64,000 nucleotides of DNA, from positions 1,674,001 through 1,738,000 of the forward strand of contig NZ_AP025017.1 in NCBI RefSeq assembly GCF_019974135.1, written 5' to 3'. A program made the position numbers and the translations under genes. Below the pieces are notes generated by a model that was not told where the DNA came from, did no database searches, and saw only the letters and a program-made list of their open reading frames with translations. Positions 9,363-18,047 of this stretch are shown here, one piece after another. Each line of letters begins with the position of its first letter. The first letter of the stretch is position 1. Source of the DNA: Actinomyces capricornis (GTDB lineage Bacteria; Actinomycetota; Actinomycetes; Actinomycetales; Actinomycetaceae).

Positions 9363-10181
9363 ATGCCCGAGTCAGTGCCCATGCCCGTGTCTGTTGCGCC
9401 TGCCGCACGGACTGTATCCAGCGTTCCCGCTGCCGCAGAGTCATCCGGCGCTGGCGCTCCCGGAACGCCTGCGGCGGTGCGTGGGGCGGGTGCCCGGACC
9501 CGGTGGGAGGCGGTGCACGCCGTCATGCGTCTGGAGCTGGTCGTCTGGACTCAGCCGTACCTGGTGGGGATGATCGGGCTACTCCTTATCGTGCAGGCCG
9601 TCATCGCCGCGGACCACTGGCTGGGGGCCGTGCTCCCGCTCCCGCTGGTGCTCGTCGTGGGAATGCTCCCGCCATTCCTTTTCCTGGTCCTCATCGGATC
9701 GGTGTGCCTGACCCTGTGGGACCCCTCGCGCTCCACGGTGGCGCTGCGGCTCTACGGGGCGCTGCCCGTGACCCGCACCGAGGTACTGGCCGGCCACTAC
9801 CTGCTCATCCTGGCCTACGGGGGTGCCTCGGTCCTCTTGGCCGTCGTCCATCTCCTCGGGGCCCTCGGGGCCGACGGCCCTCGGGGCTGGGCGATCGTGC
9901 TGGCCTGGGTGGTGGCAGTGGTGCTGCCCTGTGCGGTGATGCCCCCGGTGCTCGCCAGGTACCGCAGCGCCCTTGTGAGGGTCGTGGTCATGATGGGGGT
10001 GTTCGCGGTCCCTGGCCTGCTCACCGGGTTCCTCGCGGGCTCCGAGACGGTGTCCCTGGCCTCCGGCTCCCAGTCCGGGATACTCCTGGGGCTCGCCGTC
10101 CTGCTCCTCGTGCTCTCCGTGGTGGGGCTGGGCGTCTCCTGGGTGATCTGCCGCCGCGTCTACCTCAGGCAGGACCACTGA
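9363..10181 (+). CDS. ABC-2-like permease, first copy of a tandem pair
   Basis: The ATG at 9363 is chosen because AGGAG (9351-9355) lies 7 bp upstream; a GTG at 9348 would overlap that site. The 272-residue product has a cytoplasmic Ala/Pro-rich N-terminus of about 45 residues, then six or so membrane helices. The segment LYGALPVTRTEVLAGHYLLI is near-identical to the next gene's product. The gene lies 43 bp after the first permease gene, in the same direction. It may be a second channel subunit for the same ATPase. Confidence 0.75.
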   Translation: MPESVPMPVSVAPAARTVSSVPAAAESSGAGAPGTPAAVRGAGARTRWEAVHAVMRLELVVWTQPYLVGMIGLLLIVQAVIAADHWLGAVLPLPLVLVVGMLPPFLFLVLIGSVCLTLWDPSRSTVALRLYGALPVTRTEVLAGHYLLILAYGGASVLLAVVHLLGALGADGPRGWAIVLAWVVAVVLPCAVMPPVLARYRSALVRVVVMMGVFAVPGLLTGFLAGSETVSLASGSQSGILLGLAVLLLVLSVVGLGVSWVICRRVYLRQDH

Positions 10182-10254
10182 GAGGCGGGCGCTGGGAGTG
10201 GGGAGCGCTGCTGATGGCCGATCAGGAACAGGAATCACGAGGAAGGACATGCTC

Positions 10255-10926
10255 ATGAGTGGATCCACTGCCGTGCGTCCATCCGGCGTGCTCGCTGCTC
10301 CGGGGGTACGTGGGGCCGACGGCCCGCCACGGTGGGAGGCGGTGCGCGCCGTCATGCGCCTGGAGCTGCTGGGATGGAAACAGCCGTACCCGCTCGTGGT
10401 CCTCCTGCTGACGGGTCTGCCTTTTCTGCTCAAGCTGCAGTGCGGGTCGGCGTGCCTGAGCCTGTGGGGCCCCTCGCGCTCCACAAAGGCACCGCGGCTC
10501 TACGGGGCGCTGCCCGTGACCCGCACCGAGGTGCTGGTCGGCCACTACCTGCTCATCCTGGCCTATGGGGGTGCCTCAGTCCTCCTGGCGGCTCTCGGCC
10601 TGCTCTGGGGCCTGGGCGTCACTGATCCCAGGGCCTGGACGATACTGCTGATCTGGGTGTGGTTCACGGTGGTGGCCGGCGCGGTCATGCCCCCGGTGCT
10701 CGCCAGGCACGGCAGCACCCTCACGGTGCAGGCGGTGGTGATGGGGGTCGGTGCTCTGGGCCTGCCTACGGGGTTCCTCGTGGGCTCCGAGGCAGCATCC
10801 CTGACCTCCGTCTCCCAGCCGGGAACGCTCCTTGGCCTGATAGCCCTGCTCCTCGCGTCCTTCCCGGTGGCCGTGGGCGCCTCCTGGATGATCTGCCGCC
10901 GCATCTACCTCAGGCGGGACAACTGA
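10255..10926 (+). CDS. ABC-2-like permease, second copy of the tandem pair, shortened
   Basis: The ATG at 10255 has GAGGAAGG 8 bp upstream; ATG 10249 is too close and GTG 10198 has no site. The 223-residue product matches the preceding permease over most of its length, including YGALPVTRTEVLVGHYLLIL and the C-terminal RRIYLRRDN. It lacks about 40 residues near the first helices (after WKQPYPLVVLLL). DNA identity is high in the shared parts, so the duplication is recent. The missing helix may make the copy non-functional or a distinct subunit. Confidence 0.72.
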   Translation: MSGSTAVRPSGVLAAPGVRGADGPPRWEAVRAVMRLELLGWKQPYPLVVLLLTGLPFLLKLQCGSACLSLWGPSRSTKAPRLYGALPVTRTEVLVGHYLLILAYGGASVLLAALGLLWGLGVTDPRAWTILLIWVWFTVVAGAVMPPVLARHGSTLTVQAVVMGVGALGLPTGFLVGSEAASLTSVSQPGTLLGLIALLLASFPVAVGASWMICRRIYLRRDN

Positions 10927-10943
10927 GGGGACTGCCTGAGAGT

Positions 10944-10979
10944 GCCGCACTCATCTCCGGTGCCGGCGATGAGTGCGGC
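10944..10979. terminator. Bidirectional terminator between convergent genes
   Basis: GCCGCACTCAT (10944-10954) pairs perfectly with ATGAGTGCGGC (10969-10979), with an inner CCGG/CCGG pair. It lies between the permease end and the convergent DUF3806 gene. Confidence 0.7.
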
Positions 10980-11013
10980 TCCGGGCCCGCCCGGTCTGCT
11001 GCGCCGACCCGGG

Positions 11014-11703
11014 CTACTCCTCCTCGGCGTGCTCCTCGCGCACCCGGCGGATCTCGGCCTGGGACAGGCGGAGGAACTCGGTCAGGCTCGTCATGTTCTG
11101 CCCTGTCCACCGCTTGGCCACCGCATTCATCGGGAACATGGCGATGGAGCCCACCTCGCTGGCCACCGCCAGGGAGGTCCCCTGCTCATCGATGAGCACG
11201 CACCACTTCATCTCGCAGCGCTCCACCAGGATCTGGCCGATGACGGCGCCCATGAGGTTGATGAGCGGGTTGGGGTCCGCGCGCGACTCCTCATCCACGG
11301 CGTACCAGGCGGTGCGCTGCTCCTCGAAGAAATCCTCCAGGGCCCGGGGGGAGTCGGTGATGCCCAGCTGCTTGGCATAGGCCAGCAGGTCCCGGACCCA
11401 CTGCTGCTCGGCCTCATTGAGCGGCAGGATCTGCGTGCCGGCCTCAGCGTCCCCGGTGCCCGCGGCGCCCGGGCCCTGCGCCGGTGCCCCACTGGTGCCA
11501 CCGGTGGGGCCGGCGTCGTCGGTATCGCCAGAGGCGCTGTCCTGCGCACCCGTGGCCTCCTGCGCCTCGGCCTCGGGGCGGGGTCCGGTGGGGGCGGTGC
11601 CCGTGGTGCCGGTGGCCGCCTGCTCCTGACCGTGGGGGGTGCCGGAGGGGCCGTCCGCAGCCCCCTGCCCGGTGGCGCCGGTGGCGGTGTTGGTCTCTGA
11701 CAT
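11014..11703 (-). CDS. DUF3806 domain protein
   Basis: The product has 229 residues. The first 95 are low-complexity Thr, Gly, Ala and Gln, with no signal peptide. The C-terminal half (about 100-229) matches the DUF3806 family, including LGAVIGQ-type and CVLIDEQGTSLAVASEVG segments, and ends in an acidic HAEEE tail. The family is found in actinobacteria and proteobacteria and has no proven role. The gene is divergent from tmk across a hairpin-rich gap. Confidence 0.7.
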   Translation of the reverse strand: MSETNTATGATGQGAADGPSGTPHGQEQAATGTTGTAPTGPRPEAEAQEATGAQDSASGDTDDAGPTGGTSGAPAQGPGAAGTGDAEAGTQILPLNEAEQQWVRDLLAYAKQLGITDSPRALEDFFEEQRTAWYAVDEESRADPNPLINLMGAVIGQILVERCEMKWCVLIDEQGTSLAVASEVGSIAMFPMNAVAKRWTGQNMTSLTEFLRLSQAEIRRVREEHAEEE

Positions 11704-11866
11704 GGGCGGGCTCCTCGGTTTCGTCTGGTTCGGTGGAGAGGCTCCTGCCCGCTCATCCTCACATGGAGTGCCGGTGCGGCCGCGAGGGCGGGCCGGGCGT
11801 GTCCCCGCCTCCGGTCCTGCGGCACCTCGCCACCGTTGGCCCCGGGCCTGCGGGGCTCAAGAACGA

Positions 11867-11963
11867 CGTCGCTTCGCGGAAAGGGCGTCACTTCGCGGAA
11901 TCGACGTCCCCTACAGGTGTCGTCGATTCCGCGAAGCGACGCATATGTCGCGAAGTGACGCCC
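11867..11963. repeat. Interlocking inverted-repeat element, copy 1
   Basis: Three perfect stems compete for the same bases. CGTCGCTTCGCGGAA (11867-11881) pairs with 11927-11941; GGGCGTCACTTCGCG (11883-11897) pairs with 11949-11963; CTTCGCGGAATCGACG (11891-11906) pairs with 11921-11936. The apex contains CCCCTACAGGT (11908-11918), also present in the related element at 38111-38195. It occupies the 377-bp gap between the divergent DUF3806 and tmk genes, where no other gene is seen. Confidence 0.75.
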
Positions 11964-12080
11964 AACGCGCCCTGCCCGCCCTGCCCCGGCTGACGCTCCA
12001 CCCCGACCAGCGCGCCACCCCGCCACCCGGCCCGCGGTGGCGCGCCCGGGGCCCTGCCCGCGGCCCGCTACCCTGAGCCC

Positions 12081-12779
12081 GTGACCACTGCCGCCCCGCC
12101 TGCTGCTCCCGGCGCCCCCGTCCCACGTGCGCCCCACCCCGGGCTCTTCATCTCCTTCGAGGGCGGCGACGGCGTGGGCAAGACCACCCAGATCGCCGCT
12201 TTGGCCGAGCACCTGCGGGCCCGCGGCGTGGAGCACCTGGTCACCCGTGAACCCGGTGGCACCGAACTGGGTGCCCAGATCCGCGGCCTGCTCCTGGACG
12301 GCGGTCATGTGGCCCCCCGCGCCGAGGCCCTCCTGTACGCCGCCGACCGCGCCCACCACGTCGAGACCCTGGTGCGCCCCGCCCTGGAGCGCGGCGCCGT
12401 CGTCCTGACCGACCGCTACCTCGACTCCTCGGTGGCCTACCAGGGCGCCGCCCGCAGCCTGGGGGTCGCCGAGGTGCGTGACCTGTCCCTGTGGGCCACG
12501 GGGGGACTCATCCCCGACCTGACCATCCTGCTGGATGCCGACCCCTCCCTGGCCCGGCAGCGCACGAGCAGCCGCGGGCGGGCCGACCGCCTGGAGCGCG
12601 AGGGGGAGGCCTTCCGCGCCGCCCTGCGCGAGCAGTTCCTGGCCCTGGCTGAGGCCGAGCCCCAGCGCTTCCGCCTCATCGACGCCGCCCGCCCCGTCCC
12701 GGATGTCGCCGGTGCGGTGCGGCGCGCCGTCGAGCCGCTCCTGGCCGGCAGGGCCGTCCGGGCGGGTGAGCGGCCATGA
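12081..12779 (+). CDS. tmk: Thymidylate kinase
   Basis: The 232-residue product from a GTG start phosphorylates dTMP to dTDP in the cytoplasm. The P-loop GGDGVGKT is at residues 28-35, after an N-terminal extension of about 20 residues relative to typical family members. The REPGGTELG segment and the DRY-type motif LTDRYLDSSVAYQG are present, as is a lid region with Arg residues (SRGRADRLE). The stop overlaps the ATG of holB by 4 bp; a tmk-holB pair is common in bacteria. Confidence 0.96.
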   Translation: MTTAAPPAAPGAPVPRAPHPGLFISFEGGDGVGKTTQIAALAEHLRARGVEHLVTREPGGTELGAQIRGLLLDGGHVAPRAEALLYAADRAHHVETLVRPALERGAVVLTDRYLDSSVAYQGAARSLGVAEVRDLSLWATGGLIPDLTILLDADPSLARQRTSSRGRADRLEREGEAFRAALREQFLALAEAEPQRFRLIDAARPVPDVAGAVRRAVEPLLAGRAVRAGERP

Positions 12780-14005
12780 GCGTGTGGGACGACGTCGTGG
12801 GGCAGGAGGCGTCGGTGGCGGCCCTCGTCGCCGCGGCGCAGTCCGCCCGCCAGGCGGCCCTGGCCCGTGAGGCCGGACCGGCGGGGAGGGAGGGCGGGCA
12901 CTCGGATGCGCCCGAGCTCTCCTCACAGGCCCACTCGGCCATGACCCACGCCTGGCTGGTCACCGGGCCGCCGGGCTCGGGGCGCTCCAATGCCGCCCGC
13001 GCCTTCGCCGCCTCCCTGCAGTGCACGGGGCCGGCGCCCGGATGCGGGCAGTGCAAGCCCTGCCGCGACGTCATGACCGGCTCCCACCCCGACGTCGTGC
13101 GCCTGACCACTGAGAAGCTCCTCATCACCATGGAGGAGGTCAAGGAGCTCATCGGGGAGGCCCAGCGCCGCCCGTGGACCGGGCGCTGGCGCGTCATCCT
13201 GGTGGAGGACGCCGACCGCATGGCCGAGCGCACCACCAACGTGCTGCTGAAGTCCATCGAGGAGCCCCCGCCCCAGACCGTCTGGCTCCTGTGCACCCCC
13301 AGCGCCGACGACGTCCTGCCCACCATCCGCTCCCGGTGCCGCCTGGTGACCCTGCGCATCCCGCCCGCCCAGGCGGTGGCCGAGCTGCTGGTGCGCCGCG
13401 ACGGCGCCGATCCCGAGCTGGCCGCCCGCGCCGCCCGCGCCAGCCAGTCCCATATCGGCCTGGCCCGCCACCTGGCCACCGACCCCGATGCCTGGGACCG
13501 GCGGCGGCGCCTGCTCATGTCCCCCGTGAGCCTGCGCAGCGTGGGCGATGCGGTGCTGGCGGCCGCCTCCCTGGTCGAGGCCGCCGAGTCCGAGGCCAAG
13601 GAGGCCACCGCCGAGCGCGACGCGAAGGAGAAGGCCGAGCTCACCCGAGCCCTGGGACTGGAGGGGGAGGGGCGGATCCCGCCCGCCCTGCGCTCCCAGA
13701 TCCGCCAGCTCGAGGAGGACCAGAAGCGGCGGGCCCGGCGCGCGCGCACCGACGTGCTGGACCGGGCCATGATCGACCTGCTCTCCTTCTACCGCGACGT
13801 GCTGGCCACCCAGATGGGCAGCGAGGTGGAGCGGGTCAACATCGACCTGGTCGAGACCGTGGAGCAGGTGGCCCGCACCACCGCGCCCCAGCAGTCCCTG
13901 GCCCGCATCGCCGCCATCGAGGAGTGCCGCACCCGCCTGCGCTCCAATGCCGCGCCCCTGCTGGCCGTCGAGGCGCTCATGGTCCAGCTGCGCCCCCAGG
14001 CCTGA
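12776..14005 (+). CDS. holB: DNA polymerase III delta' subunit
   Basis: The 409-residue product is an AAA+ clamp-loader subunit. It has a P-loop variant (GPPGSGRSN), a four-Cys zinc-binding segment (CTGPAPGCGQCKPC), a Walker B-like region (VILVEDADRM) and the SRC motif (IRSRCRLV). The Arg in place of the P-loop Lys fits the non-hydrolysing delta' role. The middle has a charged coiled stretch (EAKEATAERDAKEKAEL). It overlaps tmk by 4 bp. Confidence 0.94.
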   Translation: MSVWDDVVGQEASVAALVAAAQSARQAALAREAGPAGREGGHSDAPELSSQAHSAMTHAWLVTGPPGSGRSNAARAFAASLQCTGPAPGCGQCKPCRDVMTGSHPDVVRLTTEKLLITMEEVKELIGEAQRRPWTGRWRVILVEDADRMAERTTNVLLKSIEEPPPQTVWLLCTPSADDVLPTIRSRCRLVTLRIPPAQAVAELLVRRDGADPELAARAARASQSHIGLARHLATDPDAWDRRRRLLMSPVSLRSVGDAVLAAASLVEAAESEAKEATAERDAKEKAELTRALGLEGEGRIPPALRSQIRQLEEDQKRRARRARTDVLDRAMIDLLSFYRDVLATQMGSEVERVNIDLVETVEQVARTTAPQQSLARIAAIEECRTRLRSNAAPLLAVEALMVQLRPQA

Positions 14006-14125
14006 GACGGAGCCCCGCCCCTCGTCAGCGGGCCCAGGGCCGGGGTGCCGCCCGGTCCGTGCCGGCTGCGAGGGGCGCGGGAGCCCGCCCACACCCGGAT
14101 CCCTCCCAGGTTCTGGGGAAAGGTC

Positions 14126-14157
14126 TTGACATTTACCTATGATCTTCATGTAAGAAT
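14126..14157 (+). promoter_or_regulatory. Probable promoter upstream of the first TAP-type hydrolase
   Basis: A consensus TTGACA (14126-14131) and TAAGAAT (14151-14157) are 19 bp apart, in an AT-richer patch of the 343-bp gap after holB. The spacer is longer than ideal. Apart from this and the motif at 14201, nothing else is seen in 14006-14348. Confidence 0.45.
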
Positions 14158-14200
14158 GGTGTGCATCACAGGAATAGTGCGGGCGGAGAAACCGCTCCTC

Positions 14201-14227
14201 CTGTCTATACTGTGTATGTACGGACGG
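14201..14227 (+). promoter_or_regulatory. Motif shared with the YtrA-type operon promoter
   Basis: This 27-bp stretch matches 7390-7416 at 24 of 27 positions; both contain CTGTCTATA, then TGTG and ATGTACGGA. It includes a possible -10 (TCTATA or TATACT). The left arm of the dyad at 7380 is not conserved here. It may be a second promoter or a binding site shared by the two genes. Confidence 0.4.
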
Positions 14228-14348
14228 CGTAATGATGCGATCTCGCGCCGGCGGCCCGGGAGCCGGCCCCGCTCACCCGCGGGTTGGGTGCGGCGGGCTC
14301 CTCGGGCTCAGCCGCGTCGTCAGGCTTATCGCTGCATGAGGAGAGACA

Positions 14349-16073
14349 GTGACACAACCAATGATGAGTGCGGCCGTGCCGCGGGGCGGGAAGCGTGCCG
14401 CCCGGGATGCGCGCCAGTTGCGCCGGGCCACCGCGATGGTCGCCGTGGCCGGCGCCGCCATCCTGGGCGTCGGGCCGACGACGGCGCTCGCCGCTCCCCC
14501 GGCGGCGCCGGCGCCCCAGGCTCCGGTGCCGCCGGGCCTGGAACGCTTCTACAGCCAGAGCGTGGAGTGGTACCCCTGCGCGGCCGAGGGCGGCATGAGC
14601 GCCAGCGATGCGGGCACGGGCTTCGAGTGCGCCACCGTGGAGGTCCCCTTGGACTACGAGAACCCTGGGGGCCAGACCATCGAGATCGCGATGAAGAAGC
14701 ATGGGGCCACTGGTGCTCCGAGCAAGGGCGCGCTCTTCCTCAACCCCGGAGGCCCCGGCGGCTCCGGTGTCTCGACCGTGGAGGGGCTGGCCACGCCCGG
14801 CCGCTACGTCTCCGCGGATGTCGCTGCCGCCTACGACGTCATCGGCTTCGACCCGCGTGGCGTGGGCTCCTCGACCCCGGTGCGCTGCGAGGCCCCGGGG
14901 CAGGAGGGGGCCGTGGGCCAGAGGGCCCAGGTCTCCATGGAGGCCCAGGAGGGGCCGGTGGCCGCGCCTGCGCCCCTGCTCGAGGGGCCGGTGGCCGATC
15001 CCCTGGTCGATCCGGCCGTCGCCGAGCAGAGCGACCCCATCGGCGGCCTCTCCTTCACCACGCTGGTCCTGCTCCTGCAGTTCAGCACCGCCAAGACGGA
15101 GGCCTCCTGCGCCCAGCACACCCAGCCCGCCGAGCTGCTCGACCACGTCGACACCGTCTCGGTGGCCCGAGACCTGGATGTGCTGCGCGCCCTGGCCGGC
15201 CAGGAGGACCTCAACTACGTGGGCTACTCCTACGGCACCTACATCGGCACCCTGTACGCCGACCTCTTCCCCGAGAACACGGGCAGGATCGTCCTCGATG
15301 CCGCCATCGACCCCTCGCAGGGGCAGGCTGAGAAGGACCGGGACCAGAGGCTGGCGATGGAGGCCTCCCGTCGCGTCTATCTGGAGAGCTGCCTGGCCAC
15401 GGAGGGCTGCCCGCTCAGCGGGGACGTCGATGCGGCCTCCGGCCAGCTCGACGCCTTCATCGAGGGCCTGGCCGCCAATCCTGTCCCGACGGCGGATCCC
15501 AACGCCCCCCTGACCGGCAGGCAGGTCGAGAACGCCATTATCGGAGCCCTCTACTCCTCCGAGGCGTGGCCGGTCCTGACCGAGGGCCTCAAGCAGGCGA
15601 TGACGCAGAACGATGGCTCGATCCTGGCCCGGCTCGGGGGCGCAGGGGAGCAGGCCGTCGTCGATAATGCGGGCACTGCGGTCAACTGCCAGGACTACCC
15701 GGTCCAGGGGGATATGGCCACCTGGGAGGCCAACTTCCGTCGTGACAAGGCCGACGCGCCGCACTACGGCGGCCAGCTCTCGGATGCCAGGTGCCAGGCC
15801 TGGGGGCACAACGGCACCCGCGCCCCCGCCCCGGTGCACGCTGCGGGGGCGGCCCCCATCCTGGTGGTGGGAACCACCGGCGACCCGATCACGCCCTACT
15901 CCGCGGCCGTCTCCCTGGCCGACCAGTTGGACTCCGGTCAGCTCCTGACCTGGGAGGGCAATGGCCACGCCGCCTACACCCGAGCGGGCGACTGCCTGAA
16001 CAAGGCGGTGGACGGCTACCTGCTCAACGGCCAGATGCCGCAGGCCGGCCTGGTGTGCACCGGCCAGGAGTAG
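14349..16073 (+). CDS. Secreted TAP/SlpD-type alpha/beta hydrolase (tripeptidyl aminopeptidase-like)
   Basis: The product has 574 residues from a GTG with GAGGAGAG upstream; ATG 14361 is an alternative. An N-terminal signal segment (AMVAVAGAAILGVG) is followed by a Pro/Ala linker. The hydrolase domain shows LNPGGPGGSG (oxyanion region), DVIGFDPRGVG, and the nucleophile Ser in VGYSYGTY. The C-terminal TAP-C region carries the Asp (GTTGDPITP) and His (WEGNGHAAY). The family removes peptides from protein N-termini outside the cell. A paralog follows at 16254. Confidence 0.88.
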   Translation: MTQPMMSAAVPRGGKRAARDARQLRRATAMVAVAGAAILGVGPTTALAAPPAAPAPQAPVPPGLERFYSQSVEWYPCAAEGGMSASDAGTGFECATVEVPLDYENPGGQTIEIAMKKHGATGAPSKGALFLNPGGPGGSGVSTVEGLATPGRYVSADVAAAYDVIGFDPRGVGSSTPVRCEAPGQEGAVGQRAQVSMEAQEGPVAAPAPLLEGPVADPLVDPAVAEQSDPIGGLSFTTLVLLLQFSTAKTEASCAQHTQPAELLDHVDTVSVARDLDVLRALAGQEDLNYVGYSYGTYIGTLYADLFPENTGRIVLDAAIDPSQGQAEKDRDQRLAMEASRRVYLESCLATEGCPLSGDVDAASGQLDAFIEGLAANPVPTADPNAPLTGRQVENAIIGALYSSEAWPVLTEGLKQAMTQNDGSILARLGGAGEQAVVDNAGTAVNCQDYPVQGDMATWEANFRRDKADAPHYGGQLSDARCQAWGHNGTRAPAPVHAAGAAPILVVGTTGDPITPYSAAVSLADQLDSGQLLTWEGNGHAAYTRAGDCLNKAVDGYLLNGQMPQAGLVCTGQE

Positions 16074-16253
16074 CCGACCAGGTGCCATGAGCCGTCTCGC
16101 CCTGCGACCCGGATGCCACGGCGCCCGGGGCGCAGGGCGAGACGCGTTCCTCCTCCCCGAGAAGGAGGGCGGCGCCTGGGGACGAGGCGCGTGGGGGCAA
16201 GAGTCCCTCTCAAGGAGGAGGAGGGCGTGGCCCGATCGCCGTAGGCTGCGGTC

Positions 16254-17846
16254 GTGACCATCTCGATACTGCGCCCGCAGCGCCGCCTTGCCGCTGCCTT
16301 CGTCGTCGCCCTGGCATGTACGGGACTCGCCGCCTGCCAGGACAAGGCGGCGGACATCACCCCGACCCCGCCCTCATCCCAGCAGGCCGCCGCCATCCCC
16401 GAGGGCCTGGAGCGGTTCTACAACCAGAAGGTCGACTGGCAGCCCTGCGAGAAGGGCGAGGGCATGACCAAGGCCGCCTCCGAGACCGGCTACACCTGTG
16501 CTCGCATCACCGTGCCCCTGGACTATGAGCAGCCCGAGGGGCAGACCATCGAGATCGCGGTGAAGAAGCGGGCCGCCGACGGGGAGTCCATCGGCTCGCT
16601 GTTCGTCAATCCCGGAGGCCCGGGGGGCTCGGGCCTGGACCTGGTGGACGGTGCGGAGAACCTCATGACCAGCGAGCTGCTCGACAACTACGACGTCGTG
16701 GGCTTCGACCCCCGCGGAGTGGGGCAGTCCACCGCCGTGGACTGCCTGACCGATGCCGAGCTCGACGAGGAGCGCAGCGGCGAGGTCGGCCAGGCCACGC
16801 AGGCCACGGCCCAGGAGGCGGTGGCCCAGGGCCAGGAGGACGCGGCCAAGTGCGAGGCCAAGACCTCCACCGCCGGGCTGCTGGACCACATCGACACCAT
16901 CAGCGCGGCCAGGGACCTCGACGTGCTGCGCGCCGTGGAGGGGCAGAACGTGCTGTCCTACCTGGGCTACTCCTACGGCACCTACCTGGGCGCCACCTAC
17001 GCCGAGCTGTTCCCCGCCAATGTGGGGCGCCTGGTACTCGACGCGGCCCTGGACCCCTCGCTCAGTGGTGCGGAGGTCACCCGCGGTCAGGCCGAGGGCT
17101 TCGAGAAGGCCCTGCGGGCCTTCGTCGAGGACTGCCAGACCGGGAGATCGTGCCCGCTCAAGGGCGATGCCGACGCCGGGGTCAAGCAGATCCAGGACTT
17201 CCTGGAGGTCACGCGCACCTCTCCGGTCCCCACCAGTGACGACAAGCGGCCCCTGACCCGGGACCTGGCCGCCTCCGCGATCCTGGGGGCACTGTACGAC
17301 TCCGCGCTGTGGAGCACGCTGTCCACCGGGCTGGAGCAGGCCATGGAGCAGAATGACGGCTCCACCCTGCTGCTCATCACCGACACCCTGTCCTCGCGCA
17401 ACAGTGACGGCACCTACTCCGGCAATGGGGATGAGGCGATCGGCGCCATCAACTGCCTGGACTACCCGGTGGAGGGGGATGAGGCCCAGTGGGACGCCCA
17501 GGCCGCTGAGCTGAAGGAGGTCGGCCCCACCTTCGGTGCGGACCTGGCCTACTCCGACGCCATGTGCCAGGGCTGGGGGCACGAGTCCACCCGTGAGCGC
17601 GCCCCCATCACGGCCAGCGGCGCCGCGCCCATCCTCGTGGTGGGCACCACCGGCGATCCGGCCACCCCCTACCCGTGGGCGCAGGCACTGGCCTCCCAGC
17701 TGGAGTCCGGTCGCCTCCTGACCTGGGAGGGCCAGGGGCACGCCGCCTACGGCCGCGGCGGGAAGTGCGTGAGCACGGCGGTGGACACCTATCTGCTCAC
17801 CGGGACCCTGCCCGAGGAGGGAACGGTCTGCCGCGGGCAGGAGTAG
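16254..17846 (+). CDS. TAP/SlpD-type alpha/beta hydrolase lipoprotein
   Basis: The product has 530 residues from a GTG. Unlike its upstream paralog it ends its signal peptide in a lipobox (LAAC), so it is lipid-anchored. The hydrolase core matches the paralog: GLERFYNQKVDWQPC, VNPGGPGGSG, nucleophile Ser in LGYSYGTY, Asp in GTTGDPATP and His in WEGQGHAAYG. The family acts on peptides outside the membrane. The two genes lie head to tail 180 bp apart, probably from duplication followed by a change in anchoring. Confidence 0.88.
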   Translation: MTISILRPQRRLAAAFVVALACTGLAACQDKAADITPTPPSSQQAAAIPEGLERFYNQKVDWQPCEKGEGMTKAASETGYTCARITVPLDYEQPEGQTIEIAVKKRAADGESIGSLFVNPGGPGGSGLDLVDGAENLMTSELLDNYDVVGFDPRGVGQSTAVDCLTDAELDEERSGEVGQATQATAQEAVAQGQEDAAKCEAKTSTAGLLDHIDTISAARDLDVLRAVEGQNVLSYLGYSYGTYLGATYAELFPANVGRLVLDAALDPSLSGAEVTRGQAEGFEKALRAFVEDCQTGRSCPLKGDADAGVKQIQDFLEVTRTSPVPTSDDKRPLTRDLAASAILGALYDSALWSTLSTGLEQAMEQNDGSTLLLITDTLSSRNSDGTYSGNGDEAIGAINCLDYPVEGDEAQWDAQAAELKEVGPTFGADLAYSDAMCQGWGHESTRERAPITASGAAPILVVGTTGDPATPYPWAQALASQLESGRLLTWEGQGHAAYGRGGKCVSTAVDTYLLTGTLPEEGTVCRGQE

Positions 17847-17904
17847 AGGTACCGGCCAGGCGGTGCTCAAGGCCCGCGGCGATGACCGCGGCAGGCGAGG
17901 CAGC

Positions 17905-17947
17905 AGCGGTGGGGCCCACCAGGGAAGTCCTGGTGGGCCCCACCGCT
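17905..17947. terminator. Perfect 19-bp hairpin between convergent genes
   Basis: AGCGGTGGGGCCCACCAGG (17905-17923) pairs perfectly with 17929-17947 around a 5-base loop. It lies between the hydrolase and the convergent asparaginase gene and can stop transcription from both sides. No T-run. Confidence 0.8.
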
Positions 17948-18047
17948 ATCGCAGTGCTCTGGCAGTGCTGTGTGCCGCTGCCTGTCCGCTGCCTTTCCGC
18001 CGCCTGTCCGCGCCGGCGGCGCGGGAGGGACTGCCGGCCGCGTGCCG

